A DNA stretch of 47,723 nt from a virus, in the IMG/VR virus record IMGVR_UViG_3300027752_001623, positions 1 to 47,723 of that record; one strand, 5' to 3'. Under the pieces are notes generated by a model. It searched no databases and had not been told where the DNA came from. It saw only the letters and a program-made list of their open reading frames with translations. Shown one piece after another: positions 16,000 through 23,800 of the stretch. Every line of letters starts with the position of its first letter. Position 1 is the stretch's first letter. Position numbers and translations under genes: made by a program.

Positions 16000-16344
16000 T
16001 TATTGTGGGAGGTTGTCTTTTACGGCACCTAATGCTTGGTCATCTGCCATTGCACCAACATCAACGCCTTGATCTTCTGCATCTGGGTCAGTTACATCAT
16101 TGGCAATTTTGCCTTTAGGCACGATACTATTCTCGTCCGCACTATCAATGACTTCCATGTCATTGAGCGCCTTGATGAGTTCATCCGTGCTCATCAAAAA
16201 TCCGTCGTCTGCGAGGCTCTTACGGAATTCTTCCGTTGGTATCTCACTAACGTCGGACCCAACTTGCTGGACAATTCTGTCTTTAATAGCAAGTTGTAAG
16301 TCGTCGAAGTATAGTTCGAAGAGTAATACTTCGTTAATCTTCAT
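16000..16344 (-). CDS. Small acidic protein with capsid-targeting-like N-terminus
   Basis: This 114-residue acidic protein has no recognised domain. It begins MKINEVLLFELYFDDL, the N-terminal pattern shared by eight proteins in this half of the window; LFE at 8-10 is a possible prohead protease site like the T4 gp21 site (I/L)xE. The middle is helical (TDELIKALNDMEVI) and the C-terminus disordered and Asp-rich. It starts one base downstream of the larger tagged protein's stop, so the two are co-translated and may be packaged together. The capsid location is inferred from the N-terminus and the neighbours. Confidence 0.7.
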   Translation of the reverse strand: MKINEVLLFELYFDDLQLAIKDRIVQQVGSDVSEIPTEEFRKSLADDGFLMSTDELIKALNDMEVIDSADENSIVPKGKIANDVTDPDAEDQGVDVGAMADDQALGAVKDNLPQ

Positions 16345-16345
16345 G

Positions 16346-17623
16346 TTAAATCTCTACTGATGCTCTACCTAGTGGCTCATCTTCTGGGCCAGCCGCGGCA
16401 GGTACGTTATCCAATGCAGGCTCTTCTTCGCCGCCTAATGCAGGTTGTTCAAGTCCAGTGTCAAGTCCAGGTTCAGCTGGTGCATCCACCATGCCCGTTC
16501 CCTGTCCAGTTAGTCCAGCAATAACGCTGTCCAATCCGTCTTTACCTGCTTTGTTTCCATCTAATACTGATTGAAGCGTTTGCTCCATATTAGATTTCAT
16601 TTGAACTGCCTGTTCTGCGCCAAACTCTGCTTTCATTTGATCTACAATAGCAGGAAGGTCTTCGTTAATCATTCTGCCAATTCTTTCAACGTGGTCTTGT
16701 ACATCGTCTGCTAAGGCTCTAAGTGCCATAACCACTTCTGCTTGTTCCACTTCTACTTCTTCTGAAATCATGTCACCGATGATGTCATCGAACATGCTTT
16801 CTTTTGCTTGACTCTTTTCATCTTTAGTATCGCCAGTAATATCAAATTCTGTTCCGTCTACTTCAAAAGACTTTTTACCTTGTGCAATAGCATCTTTTCT
16901 AGCACCTGTAAATTTATTTTGTTCTGCAACTTTCTTACCAAACATTTGAATACCGTTTGCAACTGCATCTTCTTCTAAACCATTTAAGAAGCCTACAACA
17001 GACTCTCTGCTCTTGCCACTTACTTCAGCAAACATGCCTAGTTTTTCTTCAATTGCCTTTAATGCTTCAACGTTGTCTATTTCCATTCCAACTTCTTTTG
17101 CCATCTCTTGGAATAAGTATTCGTTGATATCTGTTTCTGGAAACTCTTGTTTAACTTCTTCGCTCATTGAGCTACATGCTTCCATGTAGTCTTTAGCCGC
17201 TTTAAGTACTATTGGCAGTACAAATTCGTCATCATGGGCATATCGGGTGTCCTTTCTGAATTTGTTCATGCACTCTTTACTTGCTTCGTCCATTGTGTAA
17301 CCGCCGTCCATTAAAGCCTTAACTTCGGATACAATGCCTGATTTCATTTCTTGCATTGCAGGACTTTCTGCATACATGCCTTCAGAAAGCATAACTTCGA
17401 TAACATCTCTTACGCCTAAAAACTTTGCGTATTCTGGATCTAAGTTAAACTTACGATTTGTGTTTCGTAATCTTATAAGAGTTTGTTCTGCTTTTTCTTT
17501 AATAGTTTCAAGTTTGGTCTTGCTGTGTAAGCCTTTGACTTGCACACCATGAGCCTCTTTAAGATAAGAATTAATTTGATTAATTCGTTTCTTTGGCGTT
17601 TGGTTAAAATTTGTAATTTTCAT
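16346..17623 (-). CDS. Acidic helical virion-type protein
   Basis: This 425-residue protein is mostly helical and acidic. The N-terminus MKITNFNQTPKKRINQINSY is basic, with LKEA at 22-25 as a possible prohead protease site. The core is long helices, for example ALRALADDVQDHVERIGRM near residue 305, and the last 60 residues are Pro/Glu/Gly-rich and disordered. That composition suits a scaffold, neck or internal protein, and I recall similar helical segments among virion proteins of T4-like marine phages, which I cannot verify here. A late-type octamer GATAAATA lies at 17657-17664, with GGGAAAG just before the ATG. The gene is certain and its role tentative. Confidence 0.75.
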   Translation of the reverse strand: MKITNFNQTPKKRINQINSYLKEAHGVQVKGLHSKTKLETIKEKAEQTLIRLRNTNRKFNLDPEYAKFLGVRDVIEVMLSEGMYAESPAMQEMKSGIVSEVKALMDGGYTMDEASKECMNKFRKDTRYAHDDEFVLPIVLKAAKDYMEACSSMSEEVKQEFPETDINEYLFQEMAKEVGMEIDNVEALKAIEEKLGMFAEVSGKSRESVVGFLNGLEEDAVANGIQMFGKKVAEQNKFTGARKDAIAQGKKSFEVDGTEFDITGDTKDEKSQAKESMFDDIIGDMISEEVEVEQAEVVMALRALADDVQDHVERIGRMINEDLPAIVDQMKAEFGAEQAVQMKSNMEQTLQSVLDGNKAGKDGLDSVIAGLTGQGTGMVDAPAEPGLDTGLEQPALGGEEEPALDNVPAAAGPEDEPLGRASVEI

Positions 17624-17656
17624 GTTCTTTCCCGATAAAAGTTAAATTGTTATTTG

Positions 17657-17664
17657 TATTTATC
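17657..17664 (-). promoter_or_regulatory. T4-late-like promoter GATAAATA
   Basis: GATAAATAC on the minus strand lies 33 bases upstream of the ATG at 17623. It is in a 77-base gap holding no other feature, and a GGGAAAG ribosome site lies between it and the start. Confidence 0.65.
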
Positions 17665-17700
17665 AAAAACTATAAAAAAGGGTATTGAAAAATCAACCGT

Positions 17701-18159
17701 TTAATAGGAGGTATGTATATGCGAATGCAAATGATCTTTAGAATCACGTAATTTCATCATAGACATGTCCGCTCTACTCTCAACAACATAGAATTTTTCA
17801 TTGTCGTCAGTAGTACGCATTGTATGTTTATAAAATATTAGATCATTATAATGCTTTGATACTTCATCCTGATACTGTCGAATTGCAGAATTAATTATAT
17901 TAATTGTAGGGGAGAGTTTTCTCTTAGCAGTAGTGTTTAATGTTGTTACGATTGTTCTTGCTGTTTCAGGCAAGTACACATTTTTACACACTGCTGTTCT
18001 ATTAGTAGCAAGTACAATATCAAAGTATCCATCATTTCTTTTCACAGAGAAGTACATACCTTTAGACAGAACATTTTTAGTTGCTGTTTCTAATTTCTTA
18101 GCAACTTGTTTGTTGTCTAATTTACCTTTGCTTGATTGCTTTGTATTTTGCTTTGCCAT
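17701..18159 (-). CDS. Unknown 152-residue protein
   Basis: I do not recognise this protein. It is basic at the N-terminus (MAKQNTKQSSKGKLDNKQVAKK), then mixed alpha/beta with a hydrophobic strand YFDIVLATN and helix TARTIVTTLNTTAKRKL, and ends in a His-rich tail HLHSHIHTSY that might bind metal. The ATG at 18159 is preferred for spacing to AAGAG; an ATG at 18165 would add two residues. It overlaps the upstream small gene by 38 bases and follows it in the same transcript. Lying among probable capsid proteins it may be virion-associated, though it lacks the shared N-terminal tag. Confidence 0.7.
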   Translation of the reverse strand: MAKQNTKQSSKGKLDNKQVAKKLETATKNVLSKGMYFSVKRNDGYFDIVLATNRTAVCKNVYLPETARTIVTTLNTTAKRKLSPTINIINSAIRQYQDEVSKHYNDLIFYKHTMRTTDDNEKFYVVESRADMSMMKLRDSKDHLHSHIHTSY

Positions 18160-18331
18160 TATCATTTACTCTTATTACTAGTCCACGTTGTCTTAATTGC
18201 TGGGCAGTGTATAACTCATTTTCATTGAGTTCGTACTCATATATACCTTTTTCGTGCGATAATTTGTCAAAGAAGTGAAACTCTTTTGAACTTACTACGG
18301 TTGGTCCGTTTTTGGATGCTAATACTTTCAT
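18122..18331 (-). CDS. Small protein, possible winged-helix-like
   Basis: This 69-residue protein has no named family. The second half (YELNENELYTAQQLRQRGLVIRVNDNGKAKYKAI) has a helix-turn-strand-strand order like the end of a winged helix domain, which would suit DNA binding, but this is weak. It starts one base after the stop of the tagged basic protein and overlaps the next gene by 38 bases. Coding is supported by tight packing on both sides. Confidence 0.65.
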   Translation of the reverse strand: MKVLASKNGPTVVSSKEFHFFDKLSHEKGIYEYELNENELYTAQQLRQRGLVIRVNDNGKAKYKAIKQR

Positions 18332-18332
18332 G

Positions 18333-18533
18333 CTATCTCTTTATGATACTTGATTCTTTCTTAGCTTTGGGACCTGGCTTTTTGTGAGCCCACTTAGTTT
18401 TCTTAGGCTTCTTTGGACGTTGGGCTATACGCTGTGCATCATTAGCTATCGGTTTTACCACAGTAGCTACTGCACCGGCACTCATGCCACCCATTGATGC
18501 AAATTCGTTTAATACAATGTCTGATATCTTCAT
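18333..18533 (-). CDS. Small basic protein with capsid-targeting-like N-terminus
   Basis: This 66-residue protein begins MKISDIVLNEFASMGGMSAG, with LNE at 8-10 as a possible prohead protease site. It ends in a strongly basic proline-rich tail (RPKKPKKTKWAHKKPGPKAKK) suited to binding DNA. This is the make-up of T4 internal proteins: a short cleavable tag and a basic body. The late-type octamer GATAAATA sits exactly 5 bases before the ATG, and no ribosome site intervenes, which predicts a leaderless mRNA. A packaged DNA-binding protein is the best guess. Confidence 0.7.
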   Translation of the reverse strand: MKISDIVLNEFASMGGMSAGAVATVVKPIANDAQRIAQRPKKPKKTKWAHKKPGPKAKKESSIIKR

Positions 18534-18538
18534 ACTGT

Positions 18539-18546
18539 TATTTATC
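18539..18546 (-). promoter_or_regulatory. T4-late-like promoter GATAAATA, 5 nt from the ATG
   Basis: GATAAATA lies on the minus strand with the five bases ACAGT before the ATG at 18533. If used as T4 late promoters are (octamer at -13 to -6), transcription would begin at the A of the ATG. It overlaps the stop region of the upstream gene. Confidence 0.5.
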
Positions 18547-19825
18547 TTTCTTTAAATATTTTCTCATAATCTGTGTACACTTTTAGCCAGCCATCTAAGT
18601 CTGTCTTAATGTTTTCCAGTATATATGATGAATTAGTTTGGAATAATGTATAATTATGTTCGGCGCACTCTTTACTTTGTGCTACTATGTCCTGCCATAG
18701 ACTCGGATTATCCTTTTTCATTTGCAATGTCTCTAGATTGTCCACTAGCATGTCTATTTTGTGTATAACATTTGTTTCGGTATCATACATTTGTATGTCA
18801 TCAAACAAATGGTCGTATGTTTTATATCCCATTTGTCGTAAATGCTGATACATTCTAGTTGGGCCTAACAACATAAACGGCTGTTTTTGTATTACAGGCT
18901 TAAAAACTTTCTCAGTTATGTATAAACAGTCGCCTACCATAGACTCAGTTACTAGTTGTATGTCACAATTGAACATGTTAGCATAAAACGAACTACTGTT
19001 ACTTACTGCTTTCATGTGTACAACATCTGCATCTCTGTCATCAAACTTTATAGGGTAATGCTGTGATAGTGCTTCTAAATAACTAACACCCTTCTTTATA
19101 TCTGCAATGCTGTTAAGGTTCTTACTAATGTAATCCATAGTATTGTGTGTAACTTCTTCAAAGGGAACATCTGGGCTACTTAGTATGTTATCCTGCAAAC
19201 TGTTTTTTATAAATGCGCCTAGTAATAACGCTCTATGTGGCTTAGGAGCATTGTTTAAACAATTAAATAGATGTTTTTTAGGTGTGTTAAAGTCGAATTC
19301 AGCAGTAATATCTAGCTGTAACATTATGTCTTCTTTATAGTTTCTAGTATAAAGCACCTTAAATGTGTCGTAATTAAACGTTTTAAACTTATCTGCTATA
19401 TTGACACAACTATTGCCGTAAAACACTGTAGCGAGCTTGTAAGACTGCTTAACTTGGTGAATAAACTCGAATATGTGCTTGTCACAATGCCCTTCTGCAC
19501 CGTTTTCAAACAGAACTACTGCATAAGGATTGTTCGTGATGTACTTAGGTATTAGAGTGTGTTCGCTGTTGTACTCTTGCCATGTATTAAATATCACATC
19601 TGAATCAAAGCCATCTAAGCTGATTACATACAGTAGTGGGTCCATGATACTCCGTTTCAGGAACTCAATGGTAACAGGACTGGTCCTATCTGCAGGTGGA
19701 GTCCATTCAAAACAGCCACTCATTGCAAACACAGAATCTCTCGATGTCGGAGGTACATGCGTGACATCAAGTCCACAGTCTTGCATAAATTGTCTAAATG
19801 GATTATTAATGTCCGCTATAAGCAT
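18542..19825 (-). CDS. Glycosyltransferase-like protein with TEK motif (paralogue A)
   Basis: In this 427-residue protein the N-terminal two thirds show alternating strands and helices but no sharp motif. Residues 290-340 read FYANMFNCDIQLVTES, then GDCLYITEKVFKPV, PFMLLGP and LRQMGYKTYDHLFDD. The TEK followed by a PF.L.G strand resembles the nucleotide-sugar site of exostosin- and fucosyltransferase-like GT-B enzymes. The same block recurs in the gene starting at 30768 (TEKSVHAIMGKKPFLIAGS, LKTMGFVLYDELFD), so these are diverged paralogues. Such enzymes could glycosylate virion proteins, host surface glycans or DNA. The perfect late octamer TATAAATA lies 5 bases before the ATG. Family by motif only. 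Confidence 0.6.
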   Translation of the reverse strand: MLIADINNPFRQFMQDCGLDVTHVPPTSRDSVFAMSGCFEWTPPADRTSPVTIEFLKRSIMDPLLYVISLDGFDSDVIFNTWQEYNSEHTLIPKYITNNPYAVVLFENGAEGHCDKHIFEFIHQVKQSYKLATVFYGNSCVNIADKFKTFNYDTFKVLYTRNYKEDIMLQLDITAEFDFNTPKKHLFNCLNNAPKPHRALLLGAFIKNSLQDNILSSPDVPFEEVTHNTMDYISKNLNSIADIKKGVSYLEALSQHYPIKFDDRDADVVHMKAVSNSSSFYANMFNCDIQLVTESMVGDCLYITEKVFKPVIQKQPFMLLGPTRMYQHLRQMGYKTYDHLFDDIQMYDTETNVIHKIDMLVDNLETLQMKKDNPSLWQDIVAQSKECAEHNYTLFQTNSSYILENIKTDLDGWLKVYTDYEKIFKER

Positions 19826-19830
19826 AGCAG

Positions 19831-19838
19831 TATTTATA
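19831..19838 (-). promoter_or_regulatory. Perfect T4-late promoter TATAAATA, 5 nt from the ATG
   Basis: This minus-strand TATAAATA is identical to the T4 late consensus. It is followed by CTGCT and then the ATG at 19825. No ribosome site fits between them, so the message would be leaderless. Confidence 0.65.
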
Positions 19839-19841
19839 TTA

Positions 19842-20807
19842 TTATTTTTTGAGGAGTTTTGATTTAAGTAAATCTTTAAAGTAATTCTCTGCCATTACTT
19901 GTTGCTCACTACTGGTATGTGAAAAGACTTGCATTACTTCTTCAATGTCTGCATCTATCATAATCGTTTTTACACGTTTAATACCTAATACATTTGCGGC
20001 ATCAAATCTATGGTGCCCATTAATCAAGTAACCCTTTTTGTCTACTATGAACGGTTTGTCTTCATTGTTTAAAAATACATCTCGAGATTTCTTTGCCAAG
20101 CCATCTACACGTTGAGTCTGTACTGGCTTAATCTTATCTATGGTCATCTCGCCTTCTTTATAGTTAAAGTCGGAATCTTGTATATGCTGTCTATTAATTT
20201 GCGGTAACTCGTTTCTAGCAAAAGTCTTTTCGTGTATTGGTCTAACATAACTTTCTTCTATGCCCTTTCTCAATCGTACAACACCACATGCTAATCTATC
20301 GCCAGCATTGCCTGTCTTAAGACTTTCATCGTCACCGCCTGTGCCTAAGTCATCTTCGCCTGCATGTATAACTATTGCTCTGCCAACAATACTACGCTCG
20401 CCAGTTAAATCCACACGCCTAGCAACAATCTTAAATTTTGCGATGCCGTCCTCGTTAGCAACAATGTTTCCTAAATCACCGATGTGTCCGTCAGACAATC
20501 CGCCATGCTCACTGTTATCTGGATTGTAATGTCCACCAGCACTTGCACAACCATCGCTTAGGTCACCAAATTCGTGTACATGGAATCCATGTTTACCCGG
20601 AGTAAGTCCTTTAATTATACCTCGTATAATAGTAGGGCTATCAGGTTCTTGCTTCATAACTATTGCACCAGTAATGTCGCCTTCAACATGTTCTAGTTGC
20701 ACTACTGCTTTAACTGTTTCTTGTGCTTCCTGGATAGTACTAACACTAGCACACTCGCACGTCTTTGCTTTTGTTCTAGGGCAACTTGTAAAGTCTGTTG
20801 TTCTCAC
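19842..20807 (-). CDS. Cu/Zn superoxide dismutase fused to a ParB-like domain
   Basis: This 321-residue two-domain protein has a complete Cu/Zn superoxide dismutase at residues 32-180. Metal ligands are His76, His78 and His148 (copper), bridging His93, and His101, His108 and Asp111 (zinc). Cys87 and Cys174 can form the structural disulphide, and GNAGDRLACGVV supplies the guiding arginine. Residues 200-300 form a ParB-like domain with the hallmark LINGHHRFDAANVLG after a strand KPFIVDKKG. There is no signal peptide, unlike most bacterial Cu/Zn enzymes, so it stays in the cytoplasm or enters the virion. The start is GTG at 20807, one base inside the TAG of the giant upstream gene, with AAAGGTG before it. 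No frameshift separates the two parts; both domains are confident, the purpose of the fusion is not. Confidence 0.88.
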   Translation of the reverse strand: MRTTDFTSCPRTKAKTCECASVSTIQEAQETVKAVVQLEHVEGDITGAIVMKQEPDSPTIIRGIIKGLTPGKHGFHVHEFGDLSDGCASAGGHYNPDNSEHGGLSDGHIGDLGNIVANEDGIAKFKIVARRVDLTGERSIVGRAIVIHAGEDDLGTGGDDESLKTGNAGDRLACGVVRLRKGIEESYVRPIHEKTFARNELPQINRQHIQDSDFNYKEGEMTIDKIKPVQTQRVDGLAKKSRDVFLNNEDKPFIVDKKGYLINGHHRFDAANVLGIKRVKTIMIDADIEEVMQVFSHTSSEQQVMAENYFKDLLKSKLLKK

Positions 20808-23800
20808 TATAGTACACCTTTGTTAAGACTTAACTGAGCCCATTGCTCTCTACCAGCGCCTGCTTGTGTTGGTATAACACTAATTGACGTTGACATTGAA
20901 TGTCCGCTACGTCTAAATGCAATCAAATCTTTTTCATTCTTAATCATTGCAGTTTTCATATTAGGTATACTTATTAGCAATAGCCCGTCAAAATCATCTC
21001 TGTTCTTATACCATAAGAAGTTTTGTGTTAAGTAAACATTTTCAAGTTGGGTTATATCCGTCTGCGTTGCTATAGCATCACATAATGGGCCAGCATAGCC
21101 TTCCATATCCATTGTGAATAGTTCCTGTGCTATTGCTTTTCTTACTTTCTGATTATTTACATCAGTTGCTGGTAAGTCTACGTTCAAACCGTTTATAAAT
21201 TTAGTCCAACCTAAACTTCCACCTTGTCCGCCAATGGATGACATAATAGTTGGAATGTATTCTGCGTACTTGTCGATAACTGCTCTCTTAGCCTTTTGAC
21301 TTCCGCCGCCGTAACCAATTCTTCCGCCTGTGCTACTAGTAGCCGCTTTAAGTTCTACTTTGCCTATGCCCTTGATCTCCAAGTCACCTTCACCTACTGC
21401 AAGGCTAATCTGATTACTTAAACATGCCAAGCCATATTCACCTGGACCTTTTTGGTTAACACCAACACCATATGATGTTAATGCCCTAAAGGCTGATATA
21501 GATATATCATCTCCGAACACTGCTTGGAAACTGTTAATAGGTTTGTTTAACTCTTTAATGTTTACTACAGTGCCTTGTTTCTCTAAACGTGCTATGAAGC
21601 CGCTCATTGTGCCATAGTCACTGTCTAGTCCGCCGATTATCCTTGTTACATCTTGTATAACTTTTAATTTTTGCTTATCTGATAGTGGCTCGTCCATTAA
21701 TGGAAAACTAAATGCTTTGTCTAACGTTTTACCAATATGGTCACTGTTAAGTAATTTGTAAATTCTATCTAGTATATTAGCATGTTGCTCATTGCTGGCA
21801 TCTAGTCCGCTAATAGTTTTAATAATAGTATCTTTTTCAACACCTAAGTCAGTATACTCGTTAATTAGTTTAGTAACGTGCTGTTTGCTCCATTCAGATA
21901 AATTAATCTGTGCTTTCGTTGCATCTGGTAATACACCTACAAACATCTGTAGTATATTTCTCGCACATGCATCGTCGCCGGCCTCTGCTCGCAACCTTCT
22001 AAAATTGTCTAGCATTGCAGGAACAGGTATTGCTTGGTAAGCCAACATTTGCTTTTTAAGGTCGCCTACAGGAAAATGGTCTGCTAGTAAATCATTTATT
22101 GTATCTACTTGCTTAAAGTCTGGTACATTTTCCTCAACTCCAACTCTATTTCTATCATGTACATATGAATCCGGGTCTTTCTTAAACTCTGTATCTTTAG
22201 CTTTTTTAAGTTCTCTTCGATCTTTAGTAAAACCTTTATTGCTAAATCCAAACGAGCCTTTAGGCTTTCGATTAGGCTGGCTCACTTTTTTTATACTTTT
22301 GATTCCCAATGCTTTCTTTTGCTTCTCCGGATGGCGCACCCCAGGTGCTAATTGTAGATAAACAGCATATGGACTTGACGCCATTACTTCTTTATTACTA
22401 CCATCTTTATATGCCACGTTCCATAGGTGTTGTCCACTAGGAATATCCTTTGATGCTTCGTAAATTTTATCAATTTTTTCTTTGCTAATTTTACTAATAA
22501 TGTTTATCTGCTCTTCCAACGGCAACTTATCAAATTTATCAAATACACTTTCTTTATTCATTGGGGTCTCTTCTGCTTTTATTTTTTTAGACAGTTCTGG
22601 GTTCTGTGAGGCCCATGCCGCCGCTGAACCTAAATCAAACGGTTCTCCGTGTGGGCCTTGTAAATACTGTTGTGGAATTAGTGGTGCGAAGTCATATGGC
22701 TTTCCGCCTATTCTGCCGTCACCCAGTTCATCTGTTATTGCAACTCTCTTTTGTTTTGTCAACTTTATTAAGGCAAGGTCTTGTTTCCAAGAAACATATC
22801 TACTGTTTAAATCTTTAAATTCTATCTCGTACACCATCTTGAACTTTGCAAGTATCCTTATTGATATATCGTATCTCCAGTTACTGCCGTAACGTTGAAC
22901 ATTGTCATAGATTTCCTGAGCCTGCAAGGCTGTAAATTTGTGGGCATGTGGCATTACTAACACATCGCGGTACTTAGACTTATGCATGGACGCATTCATA
23001 TCAAACGCATTTGAAATTTCCTCGTCTGTCATGTTTGCTAATTTGTTTGCGGATCCTACTGTACTCTTTGCATAATATACCTCTCCGCCATACGACCAAG
23101 CATTTAATTTTGCAAGTCGTTGCTCTCCATGCTTATCCATAAACTTCTTTTGCTTCTGCATTAATTGTGTTTTCTTGTCTACATCAATGTTAGCAGAATC
23201 AAATCCTAGTTTCTGTGATATTTTATCTACACCGTTTATAAAGTTAGATATTGCATCTGTTCGTGCCTTCAACAATACAGGTAACTTACCTGCATCGAAC
23301 ACATCGGCGCCGTATCGGTTCTTAGCTCTAAAGTGCCTGTCAAATACATCTCTTATATATTGTTGCATTAGATCTCTGACACGAGACATAGGTTCACTAC
23401 TAAATGGGTCAGGTGCTTCTTGGTTGTCAATAAGTGCAACAACTTTCATAAGTTCTTCTGTTGTTGAATATGTCATACCAAAATAGTCCAATCCGTCATC
23501 TGAGTCTCTATGAGGGTCTATATCGTTTAGTGCAGGATCAAAGTCCGTCATTGGGTGGTTTGGATTAGTAGTCAGCTTGGGAGTCATTGCCTTTATTAAC
23601 TCACTGACTTCAGCGGCTGAGTCGTAGTACATTGCAGGGTTTGTTTCTTTTATTCGTGTTAGTTCATCAAACCGTGCTCTTAGTTTAATTATCATCTTGC
23701 TTAATGCGTTATCAGTATAGTCGTCATCGCCAGTGCCGTTAGGATTATGTCCTACTGCAACTGGGTGGTCATAGTCTTCATAACTGTCCAAGTGCTTTAT

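Noticed and set aside
15979-16000. Late-promoter-like ACTAAATA before the SGNH-like gene at 15979
   Set aside because: It differs from the octamer at two positions and spacing to the ATG does not match the others, so it was not listed as a promoter.
20100-20300. Possible frameshift or assembly join between the superoxide dismutase and ParB-like domains
   Set aside because: The frame is continuous with a plausible linker and no stop or repeated bases at the junction, so the fusion is taken as real pending read-level checks.
22482-22892. Plus-strand open frame of 136 codons inside the giant protein gene
   Set aside because: It overlaps a continuous 1918-codon frame with domain matches, and its Ser/Phe/Leu-rich composition is that of an antisense shadow.
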